NCBI RefSeq assembly: GCF_029714365.1
Contig: NZ_CP121659.1
Span: forward strand, 3,756,501 to 3,820,500
From: Sinorhizobium terangae
GTDB taxonomy: Bacteria; Pseudomonadota; Alphaproteobacteria; Rhizobiales; Rhizobiaceae
Direction: 5' to 3'
DNA: 64,000 bases
In this document: positions 17,967-26,101 of the stretch, one piece after another
Position numbering within the stretch: the first letter of the stretch is position 1
How the letters are laid out: every line of letters begins with the position of its first letter
Notes under the pieces: generated by a model
Databases searched by the model: none
What the model was told of the DNA's origin: nothing
What the model saw: the letters and a program-made list of their open reading frames with translations, nothing else
Program-made: the position numbers and the translations under genes

Positions 17967-19223
17967 TTACTTGGCCGGCTTGAACCAGCTGTCGAGGCCG
18001 TCCTGAAGCTTCTTGGCAGCCGCCTCGGGCGTGTCGGTGCCATTGATGACGTTCGCCGACTCGACCCAGGTCTCGTTCTCGAGATTCGGCGTGCCGCGCG
18101 ACAGGATCTTGTAGGTCGAGCGGATCGTCGGCTTGCACTTTTCACGCCAGGAGACGAACTCCTGGGCGAGCGGATCGGACATCTTCACCGGCGTGGAATT
18201 CAGGCTGAAGAAACCGGGGAGCGCGTTCGCATAGATTTCCGCAAACTCCGGCGAGGCGACCCAGCTCAAGAAGGTCTTGGCGGCCTCGGCATTCGGGCTT
18301 TTGGCGTTGAGGCCGATGCCGATATCGTTATGGTCGGAGATGTAGCAGGTGTCGCCGGCCTTCTTCACCGGCGGCGGGAAGGCGCCCATCTTGAACTGCG
18401 CTTGGGTATTGAAGCCGGAGATTTCCCAAGAACCGGCCGGATAGATCGCCGCGCGACCGAGCGTGAAGAGGTTCTGGCTGTCCGGATAGGTCTGGGCCTC
18501 GAAGCCGTCGCCGAGATAATCCTTCCACTTGGCGAGCACGCGGAAAGGCTCGACCCATGGTTCGTCGGTCAGCTTCTGCTCGCCCTTGATCAGCGCCAGG
18601 CGGCCTTCCTCGCCCTTCCAGTAGGTTGGGCCGATGTTCTGGTAGCCCATCGTCGCGGCTTCCCAGAGATCCTTGGTGCCCATCGCCATCGGGATGTAGT
18701 TGCCGTCCGCCTTGATCTTGTCGAGAACGGCGAAGAACTCTTCCTCGGTCGTCGGAACGGAGAGGCCGAGCTGTTCGAAGGCGTCCTTGTTGTAGATGAA
18801 GCCGTGGATGACCGAAGCCATCGGCACGCAGAAGGTTGTCTTGCCGTCATCAGTTGTCCAGGCGGCTTTGGCGACATCGGAGAAGTTTTCCATGCCGGGC
18901 AGGTCGGTGAGGTCGGCGAGGTGCTTCCGGTTGTAGACTTCGAGCGAAGGGTCGAAGGGTCGGCAGGTGATAAGGTCGCCCGCGGATCCGGCGTCGAGCT
19001 TGGCGTTGAGGGCGGCGTTGTATTCGGTCGGCGCGGACGGCGAGAAGATGACCTTGATGCCTGGATTCTTCGCCTCGAAGGCGGGGATCAGCTTTTCCTG
19101 CCAGATGGCCAGGTCGTCATTACGCCAGCTCTCGATGGTGAGCGTGGTGTCTGCGTGCGCAAGCCCGGCCGAGCCGAGGATGCTCGACGCGAGCAGCAAG
19201 CCTTTCATTGTTGTGCGGGTCAT
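17967..19223 (-). CDS. Periplasmic sugar-binding protein of the ABC importer
   Basis: 418-residue extracellular solute-binding protein (family 1). Signal peptide MTRTTMKGLLLASSILGSAG ending LAHA before DTTL. The mature part has the alternating lobes of maltose-type binding proteins (for example SVIHGFIYNKDAFEQLGLS, and the GSWEISGF segment). A GGGAG site precedes the ATG. It lies just behind murQ and ahead of the permeases and is the specificity component of the importer. By context it should bind MurNAc, GlcNAc or a related peptidoglycan fragment; that is inference. Confidence 0.93.
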   Translation of the reverse strand: MTRTTMKGLLLASSILGSAGLAHADTTLTIESWRNDDLAIWQEKLIPAFEAKNPGIKVIFSPSAPTEYNAALNAKLDAGSAGDLITCRPFDPSLEVYNRKHLADLTDLPGMENFSDVAKAAWTTDDGKTTFCVPMASVIHGFIYNKDAFEQLGLSVPTTEEEFFAVLDKIKADGNYIPMAMGTKDLWEAATMGYQNIGPTYWKGEEGRLALIKGEQKLTDEPWVEPFRVLAKWKDYLGDGFEAQTYPDSQNLFTLGRAAIYPAGSWEISGFNTQAQFKMGAFPPPVKKAGDTCYISDHNDIGIGLNAKSPNAEAAKTFLSWVASPEFAEIYANALPGFFSLNSTPVKMSDPLAQEFVSWREKCKPTIRSTYKILSRGTPNLENETWVESANVINGTDTPEAAAKKLQDGLDSWFKPAK

Positions 19224-19276
19224 GCATGTTCTCCCTTTTATAGGCGCGCCACGGCGCGGTTTGGATCCCAGTTTTA

Positions 19277-20173
19277 TCAGCGCGAGACGGTTTCGATCGC
19301 CCGGCGCAAATTCTGATCGGCGTCTTTGAGTGCCGTTTCGGCGGCAGCAACATTGTCGGCCCCTGACGCGAGCAGGATCGCTACCTTGACGGAGCCAGAG
19401 GCCGCCTTGATCAGCCGGCCGGCCTCGGCAGCACTGACGCCGGTGATGTCGCAGACGATGCGCATTGCGCGCCCTTGCAGCTTGATGTTGTCGGCGCGCA
19501 GGTTGACCATGTGGCCGTCGAGCACGTGGCCGAGATGGATGCCGACCAGCGTCGAAAACATGTTGAAGGCAATTTTCTGCGCCGTGCCGGCGCCCATCCG
19601 GGTCGAGCCGGATACGACTTCCGGCGGCGTCTGCAGCAGAATGGAGACGTCGGCGTCCTTGAAAAGCGGCGCGCCGGCATTGTTGGCAATCGCGATGACT
19701 TTTGCGCCGCGCTTCTTTGCCTCGTCAGCGGCGGCGAGCGCATAGGGCGTCGAGCCGCTGGCGGAGACGGAGACGAGGCAGTCGCCGGCCGCGATCCCGG
19801 CGTTGCGCACATCCTCGCGAGCGAGATCCATGTCGTCTTCGTAACCACCGGCGAGATCGGTAAGGCTTGCCGCGCCTCCTGCGAGAAGAATGACGATCTG
19901 CGCCTGCGGAATGCCGTAGGTGCCGGGCAGTTCGAGTGCGTCGGCCATCGCCATGAGGCCGGAGCTTCCCGCCCCCGCATAGGCAAGCCGTCCGCCGGCA
20001 GAGAGGACTTGCGCCGCAAGCGCTGCCGCTGCCGAGATCTGCTCGATCGCCGCATCGACCGATTTCGCCGCGGCCTGCTGGCCGGCGGCGAGCAGTCGAA
20101 GCGCGAGCGCGGGATGCATCACATCCAGGCCCTTGGCTTTGTCGTGGCGCTCTTCGGTCCTCGCTGACGGCAT
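19277..20173 (-). CDS. murQ: N-acetylmuramic acid 6-phosphate etherase
   Basis: SIS-domain enzyme that cleaves the lactyl ether of MurNAc-6-P to GlcNAc-6-P plus D-lactate. Length 298 equals the usual MurQ length. Family landmarks: AGAGSSGLMAMADALELPGTYG (the phosphate-binding Ser loop and a Glu where MurQ has its catalytic acid) and GGYEDDMDLAREDV further on. It heads the minus-strand operon. Its start codon (20173) faces the kinase gene across 197 bases containing two mirrored 18-base sites. MurQ gives the locus its best-supported identity: salvage of cell-wall sugar. Confidence 0.9.
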   Translation of the reverse strand: MPSARTEERHDKAKGLDVMHPALALRLLAAGQQAAAKSVDAAIEQISAAAALAAQVLSAGGRLAYAGAGSSGLMAMADALELPGTYGIPQAQIVILLAGGAASLTDLAGGYEDDMDLAREDVRNAGIAAGDCLVSVSASGSTPYALAAADEAKKRGAKVIAIANNAGAPLFKDADVSILLQTPPEVVSGSTRMGAGTAQKIAFNMFSTLVGIHLGHVLDGHMVNLRADNIKLQGRAMRIVCDITGVSAAEAGRLIKAASGSVKVAILLASGADNVAAAETALKDADQNLRRAIETVSR

Positions 20174-20200
20174 TGGCTGTGTCTCCTCTCCCGTGAATTA

Positions 20201-20218
20201 ATGCCAAAAAAATACCAA
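20201..20218 (-). promoter_or_regulatory. Mirrored operator-like site 1 (murQ side)
   Basis: Minus strand reads TTGGTA, seven T, GGCAT. It matches site 2 at 20333-20350 in 16 of 18 positions but faces the opposite way, one site for each divergent transcript. Each site carries two TTGG(T/C) units 11 bases apart, one helical turn. The GntR protein encoded in the locus is the natural candidate binder (inference). Confidence 0.55.
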
Positions 20219-20332
20219 TTGTCTAGGAGAATTTTAAGTTTTGTGGTTTTGGGCGGTAGATGCTGAAAATAGCCGCGAAAAAACAATGAGTTATTTCAAA
20301 TGTTAGACGCTTGAGGAAATCTCGCTTGGTTA

Positions 20333-20350
20333 TTGGTCTTTTTTTGGTAT
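20333..20350 (+). promoter_or_regulatory. Mirrored operator-like site 2 (kinase side)
   Basis: Plus strand reads TTGGTC, seven T, GGTAT, 20 bases before the kinase start. ATTGGTCT also resembles the half-site of HutC/GntR-type NagR operators (from memory, ATTGGTATAGACAA-like). A further TTGGT lies at 20326-20330. Confidence 0.55.
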
Positions 20351-20370
20351 CTTATCTGACGGAGGTGCCC

Positions 20371-21255
20371 ATGACGTCTTATCTGATCGGTATCGATGGT
20401 GGCGGAACGAGTTGCCGGGCGGCCGTGGCCGCGCCGGACGGGCGGATTCTCGGCCGCGGAAAGGCTGGCGCCGCAAATATCCTTACCGATCCGGAGACGG
20501 CACTCGCGAATATAGCAGAAGCCTCGCGGGCCGCGTTTGAAGAGGCCGGCCTCGATCCGTCTGGGATCACCGCGGCCAGCGCGATCTTGGGTGTTGCGGG
20601 CCACAACGTCGGCGATGCCGTGCATTACGTGAAGCGGCGCCTTCCCTTTGCGGCGGCAGAGATCGAGTCCGATGGACTGATCGCGCTTCAGGGCGCGCTC
20701 GGCGAAAAGGACGGCGCGGTCGCCATTCTTGGTACGGGTACCATCTATATCGCGCGCCACGGCGAGGCCGTGAGCTATATCGGCGGCTGGGGCTTCACGA
20801 TCGGCGACCACGGCAGCGGTGCGCGCATCGGCCATGCGCTGCTGCAGGAAAGCCTGCTTGCCTTCGATGGCATCCACGAGGGCTCGCCGGTAACCGACTC
20901 CGTCATGGCAGAATTCAACAACGATCCGAGGGATGTCGTCGACTTCGCACGGCTGGCCAGGCCCGGCGAATTCGGACGCTACGCCCCGCGCGTCTTCGAA
21001 CATGCCGCACGCGGCGATGCCGTGGCGCTGCGCCTGCTGAAGGCAGCTGCGACCACTGTCGACGAGGCGCTCGACGTGGTGGTGTCGAGAGGAAGCGAGC
21101 GGCTCTGCCTGCTCGGCGGTCTGGCGCCGCTTTATCGGCCGTGGCTCGCCGAACGCCACCAGAAGCATTTTGTCGAAGCCGAGGCCGACGCCTTAACCGG
21201 AGCGGTGGCGCTCGCTGCCCAACGCTTCGGCTCCAGGCCGGAGGTTGGTGCATGA
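20371..21255 (+). CDS. BadF/BcrA-family sugar kinase (likely MurNAc/GlcNAc kinase)
   Basis: 294-residue ATPase of the BadF/BadG family, which includes N-acetylglucosamine kinases and clostridial MurK. Phosphate-1 loop IGIDGGGTSCR at residues 6-16, phosphate-2 region ILGTGTIYIA, and an adenosine region WGFTIGDHGSGARIG. The start at 20371 has GGAGGT 4 bases upstream; a TTG-started longer form lacks homology. First gene of a tight four-gene operon (overlap ATGA with the regulator gene). It would phosphorylate the imported sugar so that MurQ or NagA can act. Confidence 0.85.
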   Translation: MTSYLIGIDGGGTSCRAAVAAPDGRILGRGKAGAANILTDPETALANIAEASRAAFEEAGLDPSGITAASAILGVAGHNVGDAVHYVKRRLPFAAAEIESDGLIALQGALGEKDGAVAILGTGTIYIARHGEAVSYIGGWGFTIGDHGSGARIGHALLQESLLAFDGIHEGSPVTDSVMAEFNNDPRDVVDFARLARPGEFGRYAPRVFEHAARGDAVALRLLKAAATTVDEALDVVVSRGSERLCLLGGLAPLYRPWLAERHQKHFVEAEADALTGAVALAAQRFGSRPEVGA

Positions 21256-22016
21256 CCCAGCAGCTTGCCGCCATCCTGCCGCTGGAAAGCCTGCAGTCGG
21301 GCGGGGCTGGCCCGCTCTATCTGAAGCTCCGGCAGTCGCTCGAGGAGGCGATCCTCTCGGGCAAGCTCAACCATGGAGATGCGCTGCCGCCAGAGAGGGA
21401 TCTCGCGGATTATGCCAATATCAGCCGGGTGACTGTGCGCAAAGCGGTCGATGACCTCGTGCGCGATGGGCTGCTCGTGCGCCGGCATGGCTCCGGTACC
21501 TTCGTCGTCAGGCCCGTCTCGCGCGTCGAGCAGTCGCTGTCGAGGCTGACGTCCTTTACCGAGGACATGGCCCGGCGGGGCCTGAATGCACGGGCGGAGT
21601 GGCTGGAGCGGGGACTGTTCCACCCGTCGCCCGACGAAATGATGACGCTTGGTCTTCCGGCCGATGCCCTGGTCGCGCGTCTCGGCCGCCTGCGCATCGC
21701 CGACGGCATGCCGCTGGCGATCGAGCGCGCCAGCATCTCGACCGAATTCCTGCCTGATCCGCTGGCCGTGACCTCGTCGCTCTATGCCGCCCTCGACAAG
21801 ACCCGCTCCCGACCCGTCCGGGCGGTGCAGCGTATTTCCGCCTGCAATATCAAGGATCCCGACGCGTCGATGCTCGGCGTTCCGGTCGGCGCCGCCGGCC
21901 TTTCGATCGAACGTGTCTCCTATCTTGCGTCCGGACGCGTCGTTGAATTCACCCGCTCGCTCTATCGGGGCGATGCCTATGACTTTGTCGCGGAACTGAC
22001 GCTTTCGGAGTCCTGA
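21252..22016 (+). CDS. GntR-family (HutC subfamily) regulator
   Basis: 254 residues: N-terminal winged helix (PLYLKLRQSLEEAILSG...LPPERDLADYANISRVTVRKA, about 20-70) and a UTRA ligand domain from about residue 90 (ARAEWLERGLF...LSIERVSYL...VEFTRSLYRGD). This subfamily senses sugar phosphates such as GlcN6P or GlcNAc6P in NagR/DasR. The start overlaps the kinase stop (ATGA). It probably controls both divergent transcripts through the two mirrored sites at 20201-20218 and 20333-20350. Confidence 0.92.
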   Translation: MTQQLAAILPLESLQSGGAGPLYLKLRQSLEEAILSGKLNHGDALPPERDLADYANISRVTVRKAVDDLVRDGLLVRRHGSGTFVVRPVSRVEQSLSRLTSFTEDMARRGLNARAEWLERGLFHPSPDEMMTLGLPADALVARLGRLRIADGMPLAIERASISTEFLPDPLAVTSSLYAALDKTRSRPVRAVQRISACNIKDPDASMLGVPVGAAGLSIERVSYLASGRVVEFTRSLYRGDAYDFVAELTLSES

Positions 22017-22057
22017 TCCGCCCGTGCCAGGAAATGGCCAACAAAAAGGAATGGATG

Positions 22058-23080
22058 ATGCAAACCAACATGCGGCGAGAAATCGATGAGATCCCGGAAG
22101 CCGCTGCGCGGTTGCTGGAGGGTTCTGCCAACGCGCTGAAAGCGGCCGGTGCGGCGCTGAACGCCAAGGATCCCGCGTTCCTGGTGACGATCGCCCGCGG
22201 CTCCTCCGATCATGCGGCGCTGTTCCTGAAATATGCGATCGAGCTCACGGCCGGCCGCCCGGTCGCTTCGCTCGGGCCGTCGCTCGCCTCGATCTATGGC
22301 GCCAACCTCAAACTCGGCAGCGCGGCGGCAATCGCGATTTCCCAGTCAGGCAAGAGTCCCGACATCGTGGCGATGGCGCAATCGGCGACACGCGCCGGTG
22401 CGGTGTCGATCGCGCTCACGAACACGGTGCCCTCGCCGATCGCCGAGGTCTGCACCCATCCGCTCGATATTCTTGCCGGTCCCGAACTCGCCGTCGCCGC
22501 GACAAAGTCCTATGTTAACTCGATCGTCGCGGGCCTCACCGTACTCGGCGAATGGACGGGAGACGCGGCACTCAAGCGTGCCGTCGCCGACCTGCCGAAC
22601 CAGTTCGCCAAGGCTGTGAAGCTCGATTGGCAGGACTTCGCCGCCGATCTCGGCGAGGCCGAATCGCTTTACGTGCTTGGCCGTGGCCCGGCGCTGGCGA
22701 TCGCCAGCGAAGCGGCGTTGAAGTTCAAGGAAACGTCCGGCGTGCATGCCGAAGCCTATTCCTCGGCGGAGGTGCTGCATGGTCCGGTGGCGCTGGTCGG
22801 GGCCAAATTTCCAGTGCTGGCGCTCGCCGCCCGGGACGCGGCAGAGGCCTCGGTGGCCGAAAGCGCCGATGGCATGAGCACCAAGGGTGCGGTCGTGCAT
22901 GTCACTTCGGCGCGGGCCCAGAAGGCGAAACGCCTGCCCTTCGTCGAAACGGGACATCCGATCACCGATGCGCTGACGCTGATTCTGCCGTTCTACGGTT
23001 TCGTCGAAGCCTGGTCGCGTTCGCGCGGCCTCAATCCGGATGCGCCGGAAAGCCTCAAGAAGGTAACGGAGACACGATGA
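22058..23080 (+). CDS. SIS-domain glucosamine-6-phosphate deaminase (NagB-II/AgaS type)
   Basis: 340 residues with two SIS domains and no glutaminase domain, like the C-terminal half of GlmS. Motifs: ARGSSDHAALFLKY, the ISQSGKSPD loop, and the second-domain GRGPALAIASEAALKFKE with HAEAYSSAEVLHGP. This family replaces classical NagB in many proteobacteria, converting GlcN6P to fructose-6-P and ammonia. I choose the ATG at 22058 because AAGGA lies 7 bases ahead; starts at 22034 and 22055 are possible. The gene end overlaps nagA by ATGA. Confidence 0.88.
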   Translation: MQTNMRREIDEIPEAAARLLEGSANALKAAGAALNAKDPAFLVTIARGSSDHAALFLKYAIELTAGRPVASLGPSLASIYGANLKLGSAAAIAISQSGKSPDIVAMAQSATRAGAVSIALTNTVPSPIAEVCTHPLDILAGPELAVAATKSYVNSIVAGLTVLGEWTGDAALKRAVADLPNQFAKAVKLDWQDFAADLGEAESLYVLGRGPALAIASEAALKFKETSGVHAEAYSSAEVLHGPVALVGAKFPVLALAARDAAEASVAESADGMSTKGAVVHVTSARAQKAKRLPFVETGHPITDALTLILPFYGFVEAWSRSRGLNPDAPESLKKVTETR

Positions 23081-24237
23081 CTGCGAAGAAGAAAATCACC
23101 GGCGCGCGGATCTTCGACGGCATCGACTGGCACGACGGCGCGGTCCTCGTTGTAGAGGCGGGCCGGGTGAAGGCGATCGTTCCGGCATCCGCCGCACCCG
23201 CCGATGCCGATATGGTCGACGCGCACGGCCTGCTTCTCGTTCCGGGTTTCATCGACCTGCAGGTCAACGGCGGCGGCGGCGCGCTCCTCAACGAGCAACC
23301 GACGCTCGACGGCATTCGGCAAATTTGCGCCGCGCATGCGAAATTCGGCACCACCGCGCTGCTGCCGACGCTGATCACCGACACCCGCGAAGTGCGGACT
23401 GCGGCCATTCAGGCCGGCCTCGAGGCGAAGAAGGCTGCCGTCGCCGGCTTTCTCGGCCTGCATCTTGAAGGCCCCCATCTTTCGATCGCCCGCAAGGGGG
23501 CGCATGATCCGTCGCTCATTCGCCCGATGGACGATGCCGACCTTGGGGAAATGGTCGCCTGCGCGCGTGCCCTGGGCTGCCTGATGGTGACGGTTGCCCC
23601 GGAAACCGCGACGCGAGAGCAGGTGCGCGCCCTTTGTGACGCCGGCGTCGTCGTCAGCCTGGGTCATACGGATGTCGGCTACGACACGGCTTGCAGCTAC
23701 GCCAGGGCCGGCGCCCGCACGGTCACCCATCTCTTCAACGCGATGAGCGGTCTCGGCCACCGCGAACCCGGCGTCGTCGGCGCGGCGCTCGCGACGGGCA
23801 CGCTGCATGCCGGTTTGATCGCCGACGGCTTCCATGTCGATCCGGCGTCGATGGGCATCGCGCTTAGGGGCAAGAAGGGTCCGGGGCAGATTTTCCTGGT
23901 GACCGACGCGATGTCGCCGATCGGCACCGACATGACCACCTTCCATCTCAACGGCCGCGAAATCCTGCGCCAGGGCGGCCGCCTGACGCTCGCCGACGGG
24001 ACGCTTGCCGGAGCAGACATCGACATGCTGTCCTCGGTCCGCTTCGTACACGAAAAACTCGGCCTGCCGATCGAGGAGGCGATCCGCATGGCCTCCGCCT
24101 ACCCGGCCGATGTCATGGGCATTGCCTCCCATAAGGGACGGCTCTTGCCCGGGACGGACGCCGACTTCGTGCTGTTGACGCCGGAACTTGGCATGAGTTC
24201 CACCTGGATCGGCGGAGAGCAGGTCTTTTCGGCGTAA
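23077..24237 (+). CDS. nagA: N-acetylglucosamine-6-phosphate deacetylase
   Basis: 386-residue amidohydrolase that removes acetate from GlcNAc-6-P. Metal and substrate landmarks: GFIDLQVNGGGG near residue 60, LHLEGPHLS (the metal-binding Glu), VTHLFNAMSGLGHREPG (His residues) and the catalytic Asp in LVTDAMSPIG. GGAG lies just before the ATG, which overlaps the deaminase stop. Last gene of the plus-strand operon; with MurQ, the kinase and the deaminase it completes MurNAc/GlcNAc to fructose-6-P. Confidence 0.95.
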   Translation: MTAKKKITGARIFDGIDWHDGAVLVVEAGRVKAIVPASAAPADADMVDAHGLLLVPGFIDLQVNGGGGALLNEQPTLDGIRQICAAHAKFGTTALLPTLITDTREVRTAAIQAGLEAKKAAVAGFLGLHLEGPHLSIARKGAHDPSLIRPMDDADLGEMVACARALGCLMVTVAPETATREQVRALCDAGVVVSLGHTDVGYDTACSYARAGARTVTHLFNAMSGLGHREPGVVGAALATGTLHAGLIADGFHVDPASMGIALRGKKGPGQIFLVTDAMSPIGTDMTTFHLNGREILRQGGRLTLADGTLAGADIDMLSSVRFVHEKLGLPIEEAIRMASAYPADVMGIASHKGRLLPGTDADFVLLTPELGMSSTWIGGEQVFSA

Positions 24238-24278
24238 TGCCTCGGCTGTAGCTGGGATTAGTGGAGGCGGCTTTGAGT

Positions 24279-24441
24279 CCCCTCCCCAACCCCTCCCCAC
24301 AAGGGGGAGGGGCTTTTGCGCCGGCGCAACGGCCCACCATCTTTGAACCACCGGGTTTGTCGCAACGCGGAAAAGGGCGCGAAGACGGTGCGGCGGATTA
24401 AGTCCCTCCCCTTTGTGGGGAGGGGTTGGGGAGGGGTGGTC
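24279..24441. repeat. Long GC-rich inverted repeat between nagA and cutC
   Basis: About 33 bases of the left arm (24280-24313: CCCCTCCCCAACCCCTCCCC then ACAAGGGGGAGGGG) are matched in inverse by the right arm (about 24403-24437) with few mismatches, around a core of about 90 bases. The left arm also contains a shorter internal stem. It lies between two convergent genes and could serve as a bidirectional terminator or be a MITE-like repeat. Confidence 0.65.
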
Positions 24442-24461
24442 TCCGGGCGGTTCGACTCAAT

Positions 24462-25193
24462 TTAGATGCGGACGGCACCAATCCGCGCCTTCAGTGCCTT
24501 GACGGTCGCCGCATCCGTCCGGCGCCCCTCTCCCGAGACGAAGCCCATTGCCACCAGCCGCGGGTCCTGAGCCGGCTCACGAACAGAGCAGGAGGAGTGG
24601 ACCTCCGTTACGGCGAGCCTCGGCAGCAGCGCATCGATCGTGTCGACGCTAACGCCGGCGCCGGGTATCACGGAAATCCGGCCTGCCGCCAGTTCGACGA
24701 GGCGCGCCAGGGTGTCGACCGCTTCCGGCGCGCTTTTCGCGCCGCCCGAGGTCAAAATTCTTTCAAATCCCAAGTCTTCTGCGATCGCTATCGCCTCGGC
24801 GAAATCCGGAACGAGATCGAAGGCTCGATGAAGTGTCAGCCCCAATCCCGCCGCGTGGCCGGTAAGCTTGCGGAGCATCCGCGCGTCGAGCCGGCCATCT
24901 GCGAGCGATGCGCCGAGGACGACCCCTGCAAGCCCGGCGTCGCGGGCCGCATCGATGTCCCGGCGCATGGCGTCGAGATCGGTTGGGCCGTAGACGAAAT
25001 CGCCGGGGCGGGGACGGATCATTGCGTAGACCGGCACCGGAGGGGGACCGGCGAGCGCCATCAATCCCGGGCTTGGCGTCAAGCCGCCGACGGCAAGGGC
25101 CGAGCAGAGCTCGATCCGATCGGCGCCGCCCTCGATCGCTGCCGCCAGGCCGTCGGGGTCGTCGACGCAGACTTCGAGCAGGATGCCGCTCAT
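24462..25193 (-). CDS. cutC: CutC-family protein
   Basis: 243-residue TIM-barrel protein of the CutC family (LLEVCVDDPDGLAAAIEGGADRIELC at the N-terminus; GLTPSPGLM; MIRPRPGDFVY; LTLHRAFDLV; ILTSGGAKSA). CutC was linked to copper tolerance in E. coli, but the link is disputed and the biochemical role is unsettled. The start at 25193 overlaps the ROK kinase stop (ATGA). Its place in a kinase/amidase operon beside an amino-sugar locus suggests a sugar-related role here. Confidence 0.9.
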   Translation of the reverse strand: MSGILLEVCVDDPDGLAAAIEGGADRIELCSALAVGGLTPSPGLMALAGPPPVPVYAMIRPRPGDFVYGPTDLDAMRRDIDAARDAGLAGVVLGASLADGRLDARMLRKLTGHAAGLGLTLHRAFDLVPDFAEAIAIAEDLGFERILTSGGAKSAPEAVDTLARLVELAAGRISVIPGAGVSVDTIDALLPRLAVTEVHSSCSVREPAQDPRLVAMGFVSGEGRRTDAATVKALKARIGAVRI

Positions 25194-26101
25194 GCGCCCT
25201 TTCCTCCAAAGCCGAGCAACGCCGCGCCGATCAGGCCCGATTCCAGCCGGCATTCCCCGCGCACGACCAGCGGCCGATCAAACTGCCGGAGGATTCGGTC
25301 GCGCACGGCGCCGTCGATTTCGCCAAGCAGGGCTTCCGAGTTGGAAAGGCCGCCGCCGACCGGCACGACGGTCGCGCCGGTTATGTTGATGACGAGCGCC
25401 AGGGGCGAACTGATGAGATCGACAAAAACATCGATCGTGCGTGCTGCTTCTTCGTTGCCGTTCTGCCAGGCCTCGATGATCTCGTGGCTGGAGAGGGACT
25501 TGCCGTGCACCGTCATGTGCAGCCTTTCGAGCCCGCGCGCACCGCCGACGGTGTCGACGCAGCCGCGCTGCCCGCAACCGCAGTCGAAGATCGGTATGGA
25601 AATGGGCGGATGTCCCGCCTCGGAGGCGACGGCGGGCGCATGCCCCCATTCGCCGGCAAAGCCGCCATCGGCATTGATCAGCTTGCCGTCGACCACCAGG
25701 CCGCCACCGACCCCGGTACCAAGGATCGCACCGAAGACGATCCGGTGACCGCGCCCTGCACCGATGCCGGCCTCCGCAAGCGCAAAGCAATCGGCGTCAT
25801 TGGCTATCACCACGGGCAGGTGCAACGCGGCCTCGAGCTCGGCGGCAAGCTCCCGGCCGTCGATGCAGGGAATGTTGGCGCATTTGATCCGGCGGGTCTG
25901 CGGATCGATGACGCCGGTGATCGAGATCGCGACCCTTTGCGGCAGGCCGCCCGCCTCGTCGAGCACCGACTCGAGTGTCGCGACAAAGCGGCGAAAGTCG
26001 TTAAGCGGCGTGGTGCGCCGCGGCAGAGGGAATATCCGTTCCGGCGAGTGCGTAATGGCACCCTTGATCGCAGATCCGCCGATGTCGAAGCAGATGATCA
26101 T
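25190..26101 (-). CDS. ROK-family sugar kinase (NagK-like)
   Basis: 303 residues. ATP-binding DIGGSAIKGAI at residues 5-15, ROK signature with the zinc site CGCGQRGCVDT (about residue 180), and the GTGVGGGLVVDGKL loop. A His/Glu-type sugar site (GEWGHAP) is upstream of the zinc site, as in N-acetylglucosamine and N-acetylmannosamine kinases. It overlaps both neighbours by ATGA (amidase upstream, cutC downstream). Together with the BadF kinase it gives the locus two sugar kinases, perhaps one for MurNAc and one for GlcNAc; substrate is inferred. Confidence 0.88.
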   Translation of the reverse strand: MIICFDIGGSAIKGAITHSPERIFPLPRRTTPLNDFRRFVATLESVLDEAGGLPQRVAISITGVIDPQTRRIKCANIPCIDGRELAAELEAALHLPVVIANDADCFALAEAGIGAGRGHRIVFGAILGTGVGGGLVVDGKLINADGGFAGEWGHAPAVASEAGHPPISIPIFDCGCGQRGCVDTVGGARGLERLHMTVHGKSLSSHEIIEAWQNGNEEAARTIDVFVDLISSPLALVINITGATVVPVGGGLSNSEALLGEIDGAVRDRILRQFDRPLVVRGECRLESGLIGAALLGFGGKGA

